A stretch of 64,000 nucleotides of DNA, taken from contig NZ_RDBR01000003.1 of the NCBI RefSeq assembly GCF_009663775.1, positions 1 through 64,000 of the forward strand. The letters run 5' to 3'. Both the position numbers and the translations under genes were made by a program. The stretch comes from Lactobacillus sp. 0.1XD8-4 (GTDB lineage: Bacteria; Bacillota; Bacilli; Lactobacillales; Lactobacillaceae). The notes beneath the pieces were generated by a model. It was given only the letters and a program-made list of their open reading frames with translations. It had not been told where the DNA came from and did no database searches. Within the stretch, counting starts at the first letter, position 1; each line of letters starts with the position of its first letter. Below, one piece after another: positions 1 to 9,264 of the stretch.

Positions 1-36
1 AAGTTTAGTTTTAACGCTAATTTTGGTCATATAAAA

Positions 37-69
37 TACCCCCAGAGTTGATTTCCAACTCTGGGGGTA
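37..69 (-). terminator. Terminator of the surface-protein gene
   Basis: A perfect 14-bp inverted repeat (arms 37-50 and 56-69, five-base loop) lies 42 bp after the stop codon of the minus-strand surface-protein gene. Read on the minus strand it is followed by a T-rich stretch, the form of an intrinsic terminator. Confidence 0.85.
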
Positions 70-110
70 CACGTCACCAATCTCTTTTTTATATTTTTAA
101 CCGAATCGGA

Positions 111-3035
111 TTAGTTGTGGCGCTTCTTTGAGCTGTAAGTAATACCAATGGTACCAAGCAATGCAGTGGCAGCTAAAGCAACAATTGACATCGAAGATTG
201 ATTTACCTTTTGCGATGATTCATTCTTCTTTGCAGGAGATTGCTTCTTAGCAACAGTTACATCAGCCTTTGTAGCTGACTTCTTACTGTTATCCGCCTTA
301 GTGGCTTTGTTAGCGGTAGCAGCAACTGGTGTAGTAGCAGAATTGTTGTTTGTAGTCGTGCCATTGTTAGTTGTAGCAGCAACAGCAGCAGTTTGGGTTA
401 CAACTGGTGCTTGTTGCGCATTGCCATTTCCAGCTACGCGGTTCGTGGTTGCAACAACTGGAGCAACTGCAACGGGTGCCTGAGTAGCAGTCCGAACAAT
501 TGATGGCGTTGAAACAGTTTGCACATGACTAGCAGCTTGTGGACGGCTAGCGGTGGCTGGGAATGCAACAGTAGCAACATTGCCATTAGTAGTCTTACCT
601 TGAGCTGGAAGAACCACTGTATTGTTACCAAGTTGAACCTTATCAGCGTTCTTAGCAGCATCACGCTTTTGAATTGCAGCTAATTGAACGTTAAATTGGC
701 TTTGAAGCTTATCGTAAGCAGCCTTGTTAGTAGCCTTTAATTCAGCAAGGACTTCATCACCATGAGCAACAACTGCTTGGTGGCGTGCTTGCAATTCTTG
801 AATTTGTGGTTCGATGCTTGGTACTAATTCGGCAATCTTAGCATCAAGTTTAGCATTTTCACTAGTCTTGATATTAGCAATCTTGGCATCACGGTCAGCA
901 GCAAACTTTTGTGCGGCCACTTGGTCAGCCTTAACAAGATTTTGGTAAGCTTCATCTAATTGTGCCTTGTAAGCTTGGAGATCTACTGCACCATTTGCCT
1001 TAAGAGCAGCATCTCGTACACTAACAGCCTTAGCAACAGCATTGTCGTAGTTTGCCTTTACTTGAGCCTTAGCATCATTATATTGTTGAGTAAGCTTATT
1101 TACGTTAGCTTGATGGTCATTTTCTAAGACCTTAAGTGCTTGTTGTGCTTGTGCCTTAACATTAGCCAAGTTTTGTTGTGCTCCAGCAGTATCCTCTTGA
1201 ACTTTTTCATCAGTTGGGTTTACCGTTTGGCTTGTCTTTTCAGTGACAGTGTAATGTTGGGCACCCTTAATTGCATTAGTCTGAGCATCAACTGTTGAAT
1301 TACCCCAAACATTACGTCCTTGAACTTCTTTAGTTAAGTTAGCATTGTGGTCAATGTTGATACCAGTGTGGTCAAAGGTTACGGCATATGAAGGATTTGT
1401 CCGGTCAGAAACACCTGAACCTGGCTTAGTAACCATTGCGTCTGTTAACTTTTGGAAACCAATTCCAACGATGTGAGCATCGGCCCGAAGAAGGTTCTTA
1501 GCGTGACCACCAATGTGTGTAGGATTTACTAATTCACCGTAATACATACCCTGCATTGAGTTGTAAAGGTTGATAGCATAATTAAGTAACGTTGGGTGAG
1601 CAGCTTGCATCGTTGTAAGGTTTTCGTTAGTAACATCATAAACTGTCTTACCTGTAAATTCGTTAGTTAAATCGTTTTGTAGGTTCTTAGTGGCATTGGC
1701 AAGGTAAGCACTATAAGTAGCATCCTTTGGCATTCCACTGCTAGTAATACTGTGACTGTTGTTATCAACATTGTACTTAGTCCGACTAGCAACTACTTGA
1801 TCAGCAACACTATCAGAAATGTTAGTATTTACAAGGTCATTAGGTGCAACATTAGCAAAACCATTTTGACTATTTACAGCATTGTAGAAGTCGCGATAGT
1901 TATTGAAGACATTGTTACGAAAACCATTTTCCCATGAAACTACTAATGCCCGTAATACTTGAATTTGAGCAGCAGATAGACCTTCTGCTGAAACCTTTTC
2001 AGATTGATCGTTCTTAGCATCGTAATTCAATAGACCTGGTTGGAAGTCTAATGGCAGTTCGTTAATACTGTGTGGCGTTGAATCTTCAGCCTTGTTAAGG
2101 ATTACAGAAGAATCAGGATATTCACCATAGTAAGTATTAGCAAATTCTTTGTGTGTGTAAGCTGAAACAGGAATTGTACTATCATAGTAACCAGGAACTT
2201 CTAGACGGATTCCTTGCTTTTGAACGAAATCATCAACCTTAACATCTAGTTGTGACTTAGCAACCCGACCATCTTTAGCTACTTCCTTTGTACCTTCTAC
2301 ATTGTATGGCTTTTTAGCATTAGCAGTAGCGGTAGCAAGTGCTGCTTCAGCGTTCTTTACATTAGCTGCATTGGTTGCTTGTTGTGCATTAACCTTATTT
2401 TGGTAAGCGTCATTTTCTTTTGCAATTGCGGCATTGTAATCGTTAGTAGCACTTTGGTTTTGACTTGTTTGTGTATTAGCAGCATCGCTTAATGACTTTT
2501 GGTATTGTGCTTGAACATCAGCGATTGCTTGTTGGTTTGCAGCTGCTTGACTAACGGCTTGTGCGTACCGTTGATCATTAGCTGTGCGTTGAGCGGCTTC
2601 GTTTTGTTGTTGTGCGTCAATTTGTTGTTGGTATTCAGCATTTGCAGCTGAAGTTTGCGCTTCAATTGAAGCAGCAGTTGAAGCTTGTGCTTGTGCAATA
2701 GCACCAGCTTGTTGTTGTTCTAAGGCAGCATGACTAGCTTTTAATTGATCAATTTGTGCGTTGGTTTGTGCAAGATCCGCAGCATTTGATTGCTCATTGG
2801 CCGTAGCTTGTTGAGCTTCTTTACTATCATTAGCTGATTGCAATTGTGCAAGTTGCTGATCAGCAGTTGCCCGAACTTGATCATAAGTAACTTGGGTGTC
2901 ACTTACTTGTGCATTATTTTGGTTATCATCAGCGTGTGCATTAGTCGTTGAAGTGGTGGTAACGACACCTGCTGTTAAGATTGCCCCCGCAACCAAAGCA
3001 GTTGAACGCCAATTATTTGTATTCGAATTTCTCAT
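111..3035 (-). CDS. SEC10/PgrA-like coiled-coil surface protein
   Basis: Predicted 974-residue secreted cell-surface protein. Residues 1-36 form a signal peptide ending near NAHADD. Residues 37-245 and 615-780 are Ala/Gln/Asn-rich coiled coil. Between them lies a folded block (about 250-600) with the pattern of SEC10/PgrA surface-exclusion proteins, including a CAP-like stretch around HIGGHAKNLL. After a Pro/Thr/Asn-rich linker the C-terminus has a hydrophobic segment and a positive tail (SSKKRHN), as in sortase substrates, but I find no LPXTG motif just before it; the only near match, LPAQG, lies far upstream. Family proteins are linked to aggregation and plasmid exclusion, but the role here is unknown. 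The ATG follows a GGGGG-type ribosome site, and the gene is monocistronic with its own terminator. Confidence 0.7.
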   Translation of the reverse strand: MRNSNTNNWRSTALVAGAILTAGVVTTTSTTNAHADDNQNNAQVSDTQVTYDQVRATADQQLAQLQSANDSKEAQQATANEQSNAADLAQTNAQIDQLKASHAALEQQQAGAIAQAQASTAASIEAQTSAANAEYQQQIDAQQQNEAAQRTANDQRYAQAVSQAAANQQAIADVQAQYQKSLSDAANTQTSQNQSATNDYNAAIAKENDAYQNKVNAQQATNAANVKNAEAALATATANAKKPYNVEGTKEVAKDGRVAKSQLDVKVDDFVQKQGIRLEVPGYYDSTIPVSAYTHKEFANTYYGEYPDSSVILNKAEDSTPHSINELPLDFQPGLLNYDAKNDQSEKVSAEGLSAAQIQVLRALVVSWENGFRNNVFNNYRDFYNAVNSQNGFANVAPNDLVNTNISDSVADQVVASRTKYNVDNNSHSITSSGMPKDATYSAYLANATKNLQNDLTNEFTGKTVYDVTNENLTTMQAAHPTLLNYAINLYNSMQGMYYGELVNPTHIGGHAKNLLRADAHIVGIGFQKLTDAMVTKPGSGVSDRTNPSYAVTFDHTGINIDHNANLTKEVQGRNVWGNSTVDAQTNAIKGAQHYTVTEKTSQTVNPTDEKVQEDTAGAQQNLANVKAQAQQALKVLENDHQANVNKLTQQYNDAKAQVKANYDNAVAKAVSVRDAALKANGAVDLQAYKAQLDEAYQNLVKADQVAAQKFAADRDAKIANIKTSENAKLDAKIAELVPSIEPQIQELQARHQAVVAHGDEVLAELKATNKAAYDKLQSQFNVQLAAIQKRDAAKNADKVQLGNNTVVLPAQGKTTNGNVATVAFPATASRPQAASHVQTVSTPSIVRTATQAPVAVAPVVATTNRVAGNGNAQQAPVVTQTAAVAATTNNGTTTNNNSATTPVAATANKATKADNSKKSATKADVTVAKKQSPAKKNESSQKVNQSSMSIVALAATALLGTIGITYSSKKRHN

Positions 3036-3858
3036 TTTAATAAACCCCCGTTTATGAAAAAATATTCAAAAGAAAATAAATTATTCATGCAAGGTTTATT
3101 GCTTAATGACTTAACAGTTCCTACTATATCAAGGTTTTGCGGGATTACAAGTGACTTGAAATTTCAAACGGTCATTTTCACTTTTTAGCTATTCACCTGT
3201 TAAGTAGCTCTACTTATCAGCGAAACAACTGTTCATTAATCACTCGAATAGAATTTTATATATAGAATAAATCCTTATTTATCAACGATTCTGGACTAAT
3301 CACGTAATCAGTCAACCACCAATTTAATTAAAACCATTTTCGGTTATTTAAATCCTCCGTTTAGTTTCAAAAAAAATTAAAAAATTTTAAAACCGTTCCC
3401 GTGATAATTATAGGTCATTAAATCACCTTTTATTTATCACTCCAAGTACCCTAAAAATCACCAATTTCCACCTTACATTTTGATACAACTGTCGCAAAAA
3501 AAGACGTTAGTTAGGAGATGCAACAACTATTTTTTAAGCTTTTCGTACACTTTTTACCCCATCATTTAACAAGTGGTAACCTATCAAACCCTTGATAAAT
3601 CTAAGTTTAAGGCACTTACATTTAACAAGAGCACCCTTTAATCGACTTTATTTTTCACATGTTTAGATGAGATGATAAGTCAACTTGATCACTAACCCTT
3701 TTTTTACCCTATTTTTGTCTGATTTTAGGAGTTTTTTGCCCATTTTTGTCTTAAATCCTCTACCTACTTTTCCGAGCATTTTATGCATATTACCATTTAC
3801 AATTACTACCCTTTATCCCAAACTAGGAATTAATAACTATTTAAGGAGCTGACTTTAA
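3036..3858. other. Long AT-rich intergenic region without a supported gene
   Basis: About 820 bp very rich in A and T between divergent genes. It must carry the promoters of the surface-protein gene (minus) and the menC-like gene (plus). I see a short palindrome near 3199-3214 (arms TAAGTAG/CTACTTA) and a loose direct repeat of TTTTTGTCT around 3712-3765, but no open frame with a ribosome site and no RNA gene. It may be decayed sequence. Confidence 0.5.
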
Positions 3859-4962
3859 GTGAAAATCACTACTGCTCATCTTTATAAGATAAATCTGCCA
3901 CTTCAGTCACCATTTATAACGAGCTTTGGTCAAATGACGACTAAAGATTTCACCTTATTAGTATTAAATGATGAAGATGGCTATTCGGGATACGGGGAAT
4001 GTTCTGCATTTAGTTGCCCTTTTTATACGGAAGAGTTTAGGGATAGTGCTTATCTTTTACTCAAAAACACCCTTATTCCAATGCTTCTTAATCAAGAACT
4101 CGCTTCACCCGCTGAATTGAAGGATCTATTTGCTGTTATTAAGAGAAACAACATGGCTAAAGCGGCAATTGATACCGCTATGTGGGACCTATACGCCAAA
4201 AGAAACCATCAATCACTTGCAAAAGCAATTGGTGGGAATAAAAAAGAAGTGCTGGCAGGCATTAGTATCGGTATTCAACCTTCTCCGACAGCCCTAATCA
4301 AAAAAGTCCGTCAAGCTGTGCAAGCCGGTTACCAGCGTGTGAAAGTTAAAATCAAACCAGGTGCTGATTATCAGTTTCTTAAGGCTGTCCGCAATGAATT
4401 TCCGCATCTCAAGCTAATGGCTGATGCTAATTCCGCCTATCGATTACAGGATAGTAAAAACTTACAACGTCTTGATGAGCTTAACCTCTTAATGATTGAA
4501 CAGCCACTCGAAGCCGATGATCTCCTTCATCATGCACAACTCCAACAGCAGCTAATCACTCCCATTTGTTTGGATGAGAGCATCAACAGTCTTGCCGATG
4601 CACAAGCAATGGAGCAGTTAGGAAGTGGTCGAATAATAAATATCAAAATCAGTAAGGTTGGCGGTTTAACTATCGCTAAAGAAATTCAATCATTCGCTCA
4701 AACTCATCAAATAGCCTGCTGGTGCGGGGGAATGCTCGGATCAGGAGTTGCACGAGCAGTTGACATCGCGGCAGCTGCACTTCCTGGTTATACCCTGCCA
4801 AATGACATTTCTGCCTCACAGCGTTACTTCGCCCATGACATTATTAATCCTGAAATTAAATTAAACGATGGCAAAATCAATGTGCCAACCAACTCTGGGA
4901 TTGGTTATGAATTAAACTGGAACACTATTCATCGTTATACTATAGAAGAAACAAGTTTTTAA
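3859..4962 (+). CDS. menC: Enolase-superfamily OSBS / N-succinylamino acid racemase-like enzyme
   Basis: A 367-residue member of the muconate-lactonizing subgroup of the enolase superfamily. The barrel shows the acid-base Lys pair in KVKIK (162-166), metal ligands D189 (MADAN), E214 (IEQP) and D239 (CLDES), and the opposite catalytic lysine K263 (NIKISK). The WCGGMLGSGVARA block near 288 and NDISAS near 315 are typical of o-succinylbenzoate synthases and N-succinylamino acid racemases. Start is GTG at 3859, seven to eight bases after AAGGAG. No other menaquinone gene is in the window, so racemase or dipeptide-epimerase-type activity is as likely as MenC; the symbol is by family only. It stands alone and converges on clpL with a shared terminator. 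Confidence 0.75.
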   Translation: MKITTAHLYKINLPLQSPFITSFGQMTTKDFTLLVLNDEDGYSGYGECSAFSCPFYTEEFRDSAYLLLKNTLIPMLLNQELASPAELKDLFAVIKRNNMAKAAIDTAMWDLYAKRNHQSLAKAIGGNKKEVLAGISIGIQPSPTALIKKVRQAVQAGYQRVKVKIKPGADYQFLKAVRNEFPHLKLMADANSAYRLQDSKNLQRLDELNLLMIEQPLEADDLLHHAQLQQQLITPICLDESINSLADAQAMEQLGSGRIINIKISKVGGLTIAKEIQSFAQTHQIACWCGGMLGSGVARAVDIAAAALPGYTLPNDISASQRYFAHDIINPEIKLNDGKINVPTNSGIGYELNWNTIHRYTIEETSF

Positions 4963-4965
4963 ATG

Positions 4966-5011
4966 CAAAAAACGCACGAACTAACCCCTTAAGTTAATTC
5001 ATGCGTTTTTT
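4966..5011. terminator. Shared bidirectional terminator
   Basis: An inverted repeat flanked by A- and T-runs (AAAAAACGCA on the left, TGCGTTTTTT on the right, with GTTA/TAAC inside) lies between the converging menC-like and clpL genes and can end both. Confidence 0.8.
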
Positions 5012-5031
5012 ATTAATTTAATGAAGGAAAA

Positions 5032-7251
5032 TTACTTTTCGTCTTTCTTGTCTTCGTCAGACTTTGAATCTTCTTCCTTCTTGTCATCTTTCTTTTCGTC
5101 TTTAGGAGTGTATTCCTTGCTGTCATCTTCAGCGGCATCCTTAGCATCTACAATTACCAACTTGCCGTCCTTCATTTCAGCAACTAAGTGCTTTACATCA
5201 AGGTGGTCAAGGTAGTAATCAGTTACCTTATCACGGATTTCACGTTCGATAACCCGACGAAGCGGACGAGCACCCATCGATTCATCGTAACCTTCATCGA
5301 TCAAGTATTGCTTAGCAGCATCAGTAACCTTAACATCCATGCCCTTCTTAGCTAATGTCCGGTTAACTTCAGCCAGCATCAAGTCAACAATCTTCTTCAA
5401 GTCTTCCTTAGTTAAGCTGTGGAATTCAACAATTGCGTTGAACCGGTTCAAGAATTCTGGACGGAAGTAATTAGTCAATTTCTTGATTAAGTCTTCTTCG
5501 TCTTCGTTATGACCCATCTTAACTGGGGCGTCATTGGAGTACCCTGCATTTGAAGTTGCAATGATTACAGTATTCTTGAAGTCAATTGTATTACCTTGAC
5601 CATCAGTTAATCGACCATCATCAAGCACTTGTAATAAGAGGGTGATAACTTGTGGGTTAGCCTTTTCAATTTCATCCAAAAGAATGATGGAGTAAGGGTG
5701 ACGACGAACCTTTTCAGTTAAGGTATTACCGTTGTCTTCGTAACCAACATAACCGGCAGTAGCACCAATCATCTTAGATACAGCTGTCCGGTCAGAGTAT
5801 TCAGACATATCTAACCGAATAATGTCATTCTTGCTACCAAACATATCAAGGGCTAATTGCTTAGCAAGTTCAGTCTTACCAACCCCAGTAGGTCCAACAA
5901 ATAAGAAGCTACCAATTGGTGAGTCGCCTTCGTCAAATCCAGCACGGTTACGACGGATGGCACGAGCAACTGCTTCAACAGCTTCATCTTGACCAATAAC
6001 CTTACCTTCAAGCCGCTTGTCCATATCCTTTAGCCGTTCAACATCACTGGCCCCAATCTTAGAAACTGGAATACCAGTCATTTGTTCAACTGCCTTAGCA
6101 ACATCTTCTGGAGTAGCAGTAACCTTTTCTGATTCAGAGTTTTCACTCAATTGCTTCTTCAAGTCAGCAATCTTTTCCTTGGCTTCTTGAGCCGCTTTGT
6201 AATCTTCTTTCTTAGCTGCTTCCTTTTGCTTCTTTTCAGCAGCGGCAATGTCTTTTTCAATTGCCTTAGCATCACGAGCTGGGTGTTTTGCAGCTAAGTG
6301 AGCAGCAGTCATATCAATTAAATCAATTGCCTTGTCAGGTAATGCCCGTTGTGGCATGTATTGAACAGAGTAATCAACTGCAGCTTGAAGGACATCGTCA
6401 GGCAATTTTACATTGTGGTGACGTTCGTATAAGTCACGAATACCCTTCAAAATTGCTACAGTGTCAGCCTTACTTGGCGCATTAACTGTAACTGGGTTAA
6501 ACCGCCGATCAAGCGCAGCGTCCTTCATAATTGTATTACGATATTCATCTTGGGTAGTTGCACCGATAACCGTGATTTCACCACGGGATAATGCTGGCTT
6601 GATAATGTCAGACATTCCCTTTGAACCACTAGAGTCACCAGTTGAACCGGCACCAATAATTTGATGAATTTCATCGAAGAAGAGGATAATGTTTCCAGCC
6701 TTCTTCACTTCATCAATTAATTTTTGCATATTTTCTTCAAAGCTACCACGGTATTGCGTACCTGCTTCAAGACCAGAAATATCAATGCTAATAATTTCCT
6801 TATCCTTAATAGCAGCTGGTACATCACCGGAAACAATTGCTTGTGCTAAGCCTTCTACAACAGCAGTCTTACCAACCCCAGCATCACCGACTAATACAGG
6901 ATTGTTCTTGGTACGACGGCTAAGAATTTCAGCAGTTTCTTGAATTTCTTTGTTACGACCAATAACTGGGTCAAGTTCATGTTGCCGAGCTTCTTCAGTT
7001 AAATTACGACCTAACTTGTGTAAGATACTATCTTTTCCTTCGTTAGGTTGAGGGCCTGGGCCTTGTTGAGGATTTGCGCCACCAGGTAATTGACCGGTCT
7101 TACGATATTCAGCAAATTCTTCTGGTGTTACTTCACGACCATTGATTAGGTAACGCCGATTATCAGAATTAAAACCATTCATTCCACCCATTAATTGGTT
7201 GAAAATGTCGTTCATGTCACTGTCAAATGGATTCATTGGGTTTTGAGCCAT
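5032..7251 (-). CDS. clpL: Clp ATPase ClpL
   Basis: A 739-residue HSP100 ATPase. ClpL proteins are chaperone-type Clp ATPases of lactic acid bacteria involved in heat and bile stress. The N-terminus is the short ClpL type ([18 protein letters not shown], then [16 protein letters not shown]) in place of a ClpN repeat. AAA module 1 has Walker A GDAGVGKT at about 122-129 and Walker B ILFFDEIH; a UVR-like charged coiled coil follows; module 2 has [18 protein letters not shown] and the arginine-rich MGARPLRR. The last 30 residues are an acidic/Lys tail. The ATG at 7251 sits seven bases after AGGAGGG; an in-frame TTG two codons upstream is only one base from that site and is rejected. I could not find a convincing CtsR box upstream. 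Confidence 0.93.
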   Translation of the reverse strand: MAQNPMNPFDSDMNDIFNQLMGGMNGFNSDNRRYLINGREVTPEEFAEYRKTGQLPGGANPQQGPGPQPNEGKDSILHKLGRNLTEEARQHELDPVIGRNKEIQETAEILSRRTKNNPVLVGDAGVGKTAVVEGLAQAIVSGDVPAAIKDKEIISIDISGLEAGTQYRGSFEENMQKLIDEVKKAGNIILFFDEIHQIIGAGSTGDSSGSKGMSDIIKPALSRGEITVIGATTQDEYRNTIMKDAALDRRFNPVTVNAPSKADTVAILKGIRDLYERHHNVKLPDDVLQAAVDYSVQYMPQRALPDKAIDLIDMTAAHLAAKHPARDAKAIEKDIAAAEKKQKEAAKKEDYKAAQEAKEKIADLKKQLSENSESEKVTATPEDVAKAVEQMTGIPVSKIGASDVERLKDMDKRLEGKVIGQDEAVEAVARAIRRNRAGFDEGDSPIGSFLFVGPTGVGKTELAKQLALDMFGSKNDIIRLDMSEYSDRTAVSKMIGATAGYVGYEDNGNTLTEKVRRHPYSIILLDEIEKANPQVITLLLQVLDDGRLTDGQGNTIDFKNTVIIATSNAGYSNDAPVKMGHNEDEEDLIKKLTNYFRPEFLNRFNAIVEFHSLTKEDLKKIVDLMLAEVNRTLAKKGMDVKVTDAAKQYLIDEGYDESMGARPLRRVIEREIRDKVTDYYLDHLDVKHLVAEMKDGKLVIVDAKDAAEDDSKEYTPKDEKKDDKKEEDSKSDEDKKDEK

Positions 7252-7366
7252 ATGCAATCCCTCCTCATTAGTTAATCTGCTTTTCTAAAAAATCGTAGTC
7301 TAAAATAATATTGAAAGCCAAAAGTTAACGTATCTGACTTCCTGTGGCTACAGCAACGCCACAATT

Positions 7367-7588
7367 TCATTCGAGATAATTCTCTTCTAGCTCTTTCAGA
7401 ACTTCCCACATGCTCTTATCTTGAGCTTGCGCTAAAGCATCGAGATCACGTAGGTTAAGCGAAGTCGAACTAGATTGTGGTTTGTTAAACGATTTGTGTA
7501 AAGTCGTGTAGCCGTAACCGGAACGTTTGGAAACTTGATAGATCGTCAAGTGGTTAACTTCCAAATAATGTTTGATGTCGATCCGCAT
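7367..7588 (-). CDS. Small helix-turn-helix protein
   Basis: A 73-residue protein whose first 45 residues (IYQVSKRSGYGYTTLHKSFNK) read as a single XRE/Cro-like helix-turn-helix, followed by a short Leu/Glu helix. It lies 115 bp upstream of clpL on the same strand with no strong terminator between, so it may be cotranscribed with clpL. Ribosome site GGAAGTGGG precedes the ATG. Its own promoter contains a TCACA/TGTGA palindrome, suggesting autoregulation (inference). The target genes are unknown. Confidence 0.7.
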   Translation of the reverse strand: MRIDIKHYLEVNHLTIYQVSKRSGYGYTTLHKSFNKPQSSSTSLNLRDLDALAQAQDKSMWEVLKELEENYLE

Positions 7589-7614
7589 TGCTACCCACTT
7601 CCTTTACGATTTTT

Positions 7615-7642
7615 ATTATATCACATTTGTGAAATAGTACAA
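7615..7642 (-). promoter_or_regulatory. Promoter with internal palindrome upstream of the HTH gene
   Basis: On the minus strand TTGTAC (7642-7637), a 16-bp spacer and TATAAT (7620-7615). The spacer contains TCACATTTGTGA (7621-7632), an inverted repeat with TCACA/TGTGA arms, a possible operator for the small HTH protein. Confidence 0.6.
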
Positions 7643-7774
7643 TAAAAACACCTATAAAAAATAAAAAAATTTTTAAAAATATAAATAAGAACAACATTAA
7701 AAATCACCATAAACATTGCTCCTTAGTTAAAAGCCTATTTTTCTATTATTTATTATTTTTTTCTAAATAAACCA

Positions 7775-7802
7775 TTGACATAGATTAAAAAATAATTAGA
7801 AT
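7775..7802 (+). promoter_or_regulatory. Promoter of the aminotransferase attenuation leader
   Basis: Perfect TTGACA (7775-7780), 16-bp spacer, TAGAAT (7797-7802). Transcription would start near 7809, giving a leader of about 265 nt before the aminotransferase gene. Confidence 0.8.
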
Positions 7803-7834
7803 TATTAATAATCAGTTAATCAAAGGAGGACATA

Positions 7835-7906
7835 ATGATGATCACTGTAACACTTCACTTACATCAAGCGTATGCCTTCTGGTTTAGCGACAATCTCGTC
7901 CGCTGA
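7835..7906 (+). CDS. Aromatic-rich leader peptide (23 aa)
   Basis: A 23-codon open frame preceded by AAAGGAGGA and ending in TGA. It encodes MMITVTLHLH, then QAYAFWF, then SDNLVR: two His, and a Tyr-Ala-Phe-Trp-Phe run close together near the middle. The strong ribosome site, the short length, the cluster of aromatic codons and the hairpins immediately after the stop are the classic layout of a transcription-attenuation leader peptide. Downstream genes are an aromatic-type aminotransferase and a D-2-hydroxyacid dehydrogenase, so ribosome stalling at scarce Phe/Tyr/Trp is the natural model. A tnaC-like peptide-sensing mechanism is an alternative. Not a member of a family I can name. Confidence 0.75.
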   Translation: MMITVTLHLHQAYAFWFSDNLVR

Positions 7907-8033
7907 CCAGCAGTGATTTCGTCATTGTGGCGTTTCCGGATGATCCCCAAACATCCGGAAACCTCTTTTATACTCATTCCAATCTGATCGAGGAGCCCTG
8001 GATGTTATAAACATTAGCATCCAGGGCTTCTTT
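7878..8033 (+). promoter_or_regulatory. Attenuator: alternative hairpins behind the leader peptide
   Basis: Three structures can be read. First, CTGGT..AGCG (7879-7889) pairs with CGCTGACCAG (7901-7910) across the end of the leader frame. Second, a perfect 11-bp stem, 7932-7942 with 7952-7962, is followed by CTCTTTTA. Third, another perfect 11-bp stem, 7994-8004 with 8018-8028, is followed by TCTTTG. CATCC of the second hairpin can also pair with GGATG of the third, so the stems are potentially mutually exclusive. No T-box core sequence is present. Control by translation of the leader is inferred. Confidence 0.7.
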
Positions 8034-8075
8034 GTACATAATTTTACCTATTCATATTAATTAGGAGGAACTACT

Positions 8076-9263
8076 ATGCCAGCAACTAAAAAAGAACTAC
8101 TCACAAATCTCAACCACAATTTTAATAAACTTACTCCAGGTGGAATTCGCGAATTTGACTATAAAGCAAGTTCTATCCCTGGAATTATTAAACTAACCCT
8201 TGGTGAACCAGACTTTAATGTTCCAGCAGCAATGAAAGAGGCCGCGATTGCAAGTATCAATGCTAATGATTCACATTATGCTCCGGGAACTGGAACCTCT
8301 GCTTTGCGAAAGGCTATCGCTCATTTTATGGCCGACCGCTATAATCTTGACTACGACCCAGATAGTGAAATTGCCGTTACTGTTGGCGCAACTGAAGGAA
8401 TCTACGCCTCTCTTTCAGCTATTATTAATCCCGGTGACGAGATCTTAGTTACTACACCTACTTTCCCGCTCTACATGGTCGTCACTAAGATTTTAGGGGG
8501 TACCCCAGTTGAAATTGATACTAGTGCTGATAATTTCGTCCTTACTCCCGCAAAATTACAAGCTGTTCTCGCAAAACATCCGCATGCTAAAGGAATTATT
8601 CTTAATTACCCTTCTAACCCAACGGGCGTAACCTATACCGCGGCACAAATTAAGGCGCTGGCCGAAGCAATTAAAGCAACTAACTTAGTTGTAATTGCTG
8701 ATGAAATTTATTCTGAACTTGTATATGATGGGCCGCATACTTCGATTGCCAGCTTCATCCCCGAGCAAACCCTCATTTTAAATGGCGCTTCAAAGTCTCA
8801 CGCTATGACTGGCTACCGCATTGGTTTTATCGCTGGTCCACAGGAGTTAATGAAACCCGTCAGTGCAATTCATGCCATGATGGTTACTGCGGCATCTGAT
8901 CCTGCCATGGCCGCTGCGGTTGCCGCATTTGATACAGTCGAAGGAAAAACGGCCACGCTTGAGATGAAAGAAGCATACAAGCAACGTCGTAATTTTGTCG
9001 TTGAGGCGCTAAAACAACTCGGCTTTGAGATGACTACGCCAAATGGCGCTTTCTACATTTTTGCGAAAATTCCTGCTCAATTTGGTAATGATGATTTGAA
9101 GTTCGCTACGGATCTTGCTAATGAAGGAAAAGTCGCAGTAATTCCCGGATCATTTTTTGGCACAGGTGGTCAAGGATACGTTCGGATTAGTTACGCTACT
9201 AGCATGGAGACATTGAAGCAAGCAATGGATAATATTGCTGCATTCGTTAATAAGGAGGACTAA
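8076..9263 (+). CDS. Class I/II PLP aminotransferase, probably aromatic
   Basis: A 395-residue fold-type I aminotransferase. PLP-binding residues are visible: N181 (NYPSNPTG), D209 (IADEIYSE), Schiff-base K240 (NGASKSHAM) and R248 (GYRIGF). The substrate-binding Arg is likely that of YVRISYA near the C-terminus. Family I enzymes of lactic acid bacteria convert amino acids, often Phe/Tyr/Trp, to 2-oxoacids. The aromatic-rich leader peptide upstream and the D-2-hydroxyacid dehydrogenase directly downstream (start one base after this stop) support an aromatic or branched 2-oxoacid pathway leading to products such as phenyllactate; this is inference. Start ATG follows AGGAGG. araT-like, but I leave the symbol open. 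Confidence 0.85.
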   Translation: MPATKKELLTNLNHNFNKLTPGGIREFDYKASSIPGIIKLTLGEPDFNVPAAMKEAAIASINANDSHYAPGTGTSALRKAIAHFMADRYNLDYDPDSEIAVTVGATEGIYASLSAIINPGDEILVTTPTFPLYMVVTKILGGTPVEIDTSADNFVLTPAKLQAVLAKHPHAKGIILNYPSNPTGVTYTAAQIKALAEAIKATNLVVIADEIYSELVYDGPHTSIASFIPEQTLILNGASKSHAMTGYRIGFIAGPQELMKPVSAIHAMMVTAASDPAMAAAVAAFDTVEGKTATLEMKEAYKQRRNFVVEALKQLGFEMTTPNGAFYIFAKIPAQFGNDDLKFATDLANEGKVAVIPGSFFGTGGQGYVRISYATSMETLKQAMDNIAAFVNKED

Positions 9264-9264
9264 A

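Noticed and set aside
301-2704. Open frames opposite or overlapping the surface-protein gene
   Set aside because: They are shadow frames of a repetitive Ala/Gln-rich coding sequence without ribosome sites.
7235-7280. TTG at 7257 as the clpL start
   Set aside because: It is one base from the AGGAGGG site, while the ATG at 7251 has the ideal seven-base spacing.
7266-7366. CtsR operator upstream of clpL
   Set aside because: Only AGTCAGA resembles one heptad; the second heptad does not match, so I do not claim a site.
7809-8075. T-box riboswitch before the aminotransferase
   Set aside because: No T-box core (AGGGTGGNACCGCG-like) and no specifier-loop architecture; the leader peptide explains the layout better.
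9235-9264. N-terminal extension of the D-2-hydroxyacid dehydrogenase
   Set aside because: It lies in the aminotransferase coding end, and the ATG at 9265 has a perfect ribosome site and the family N-terminus.
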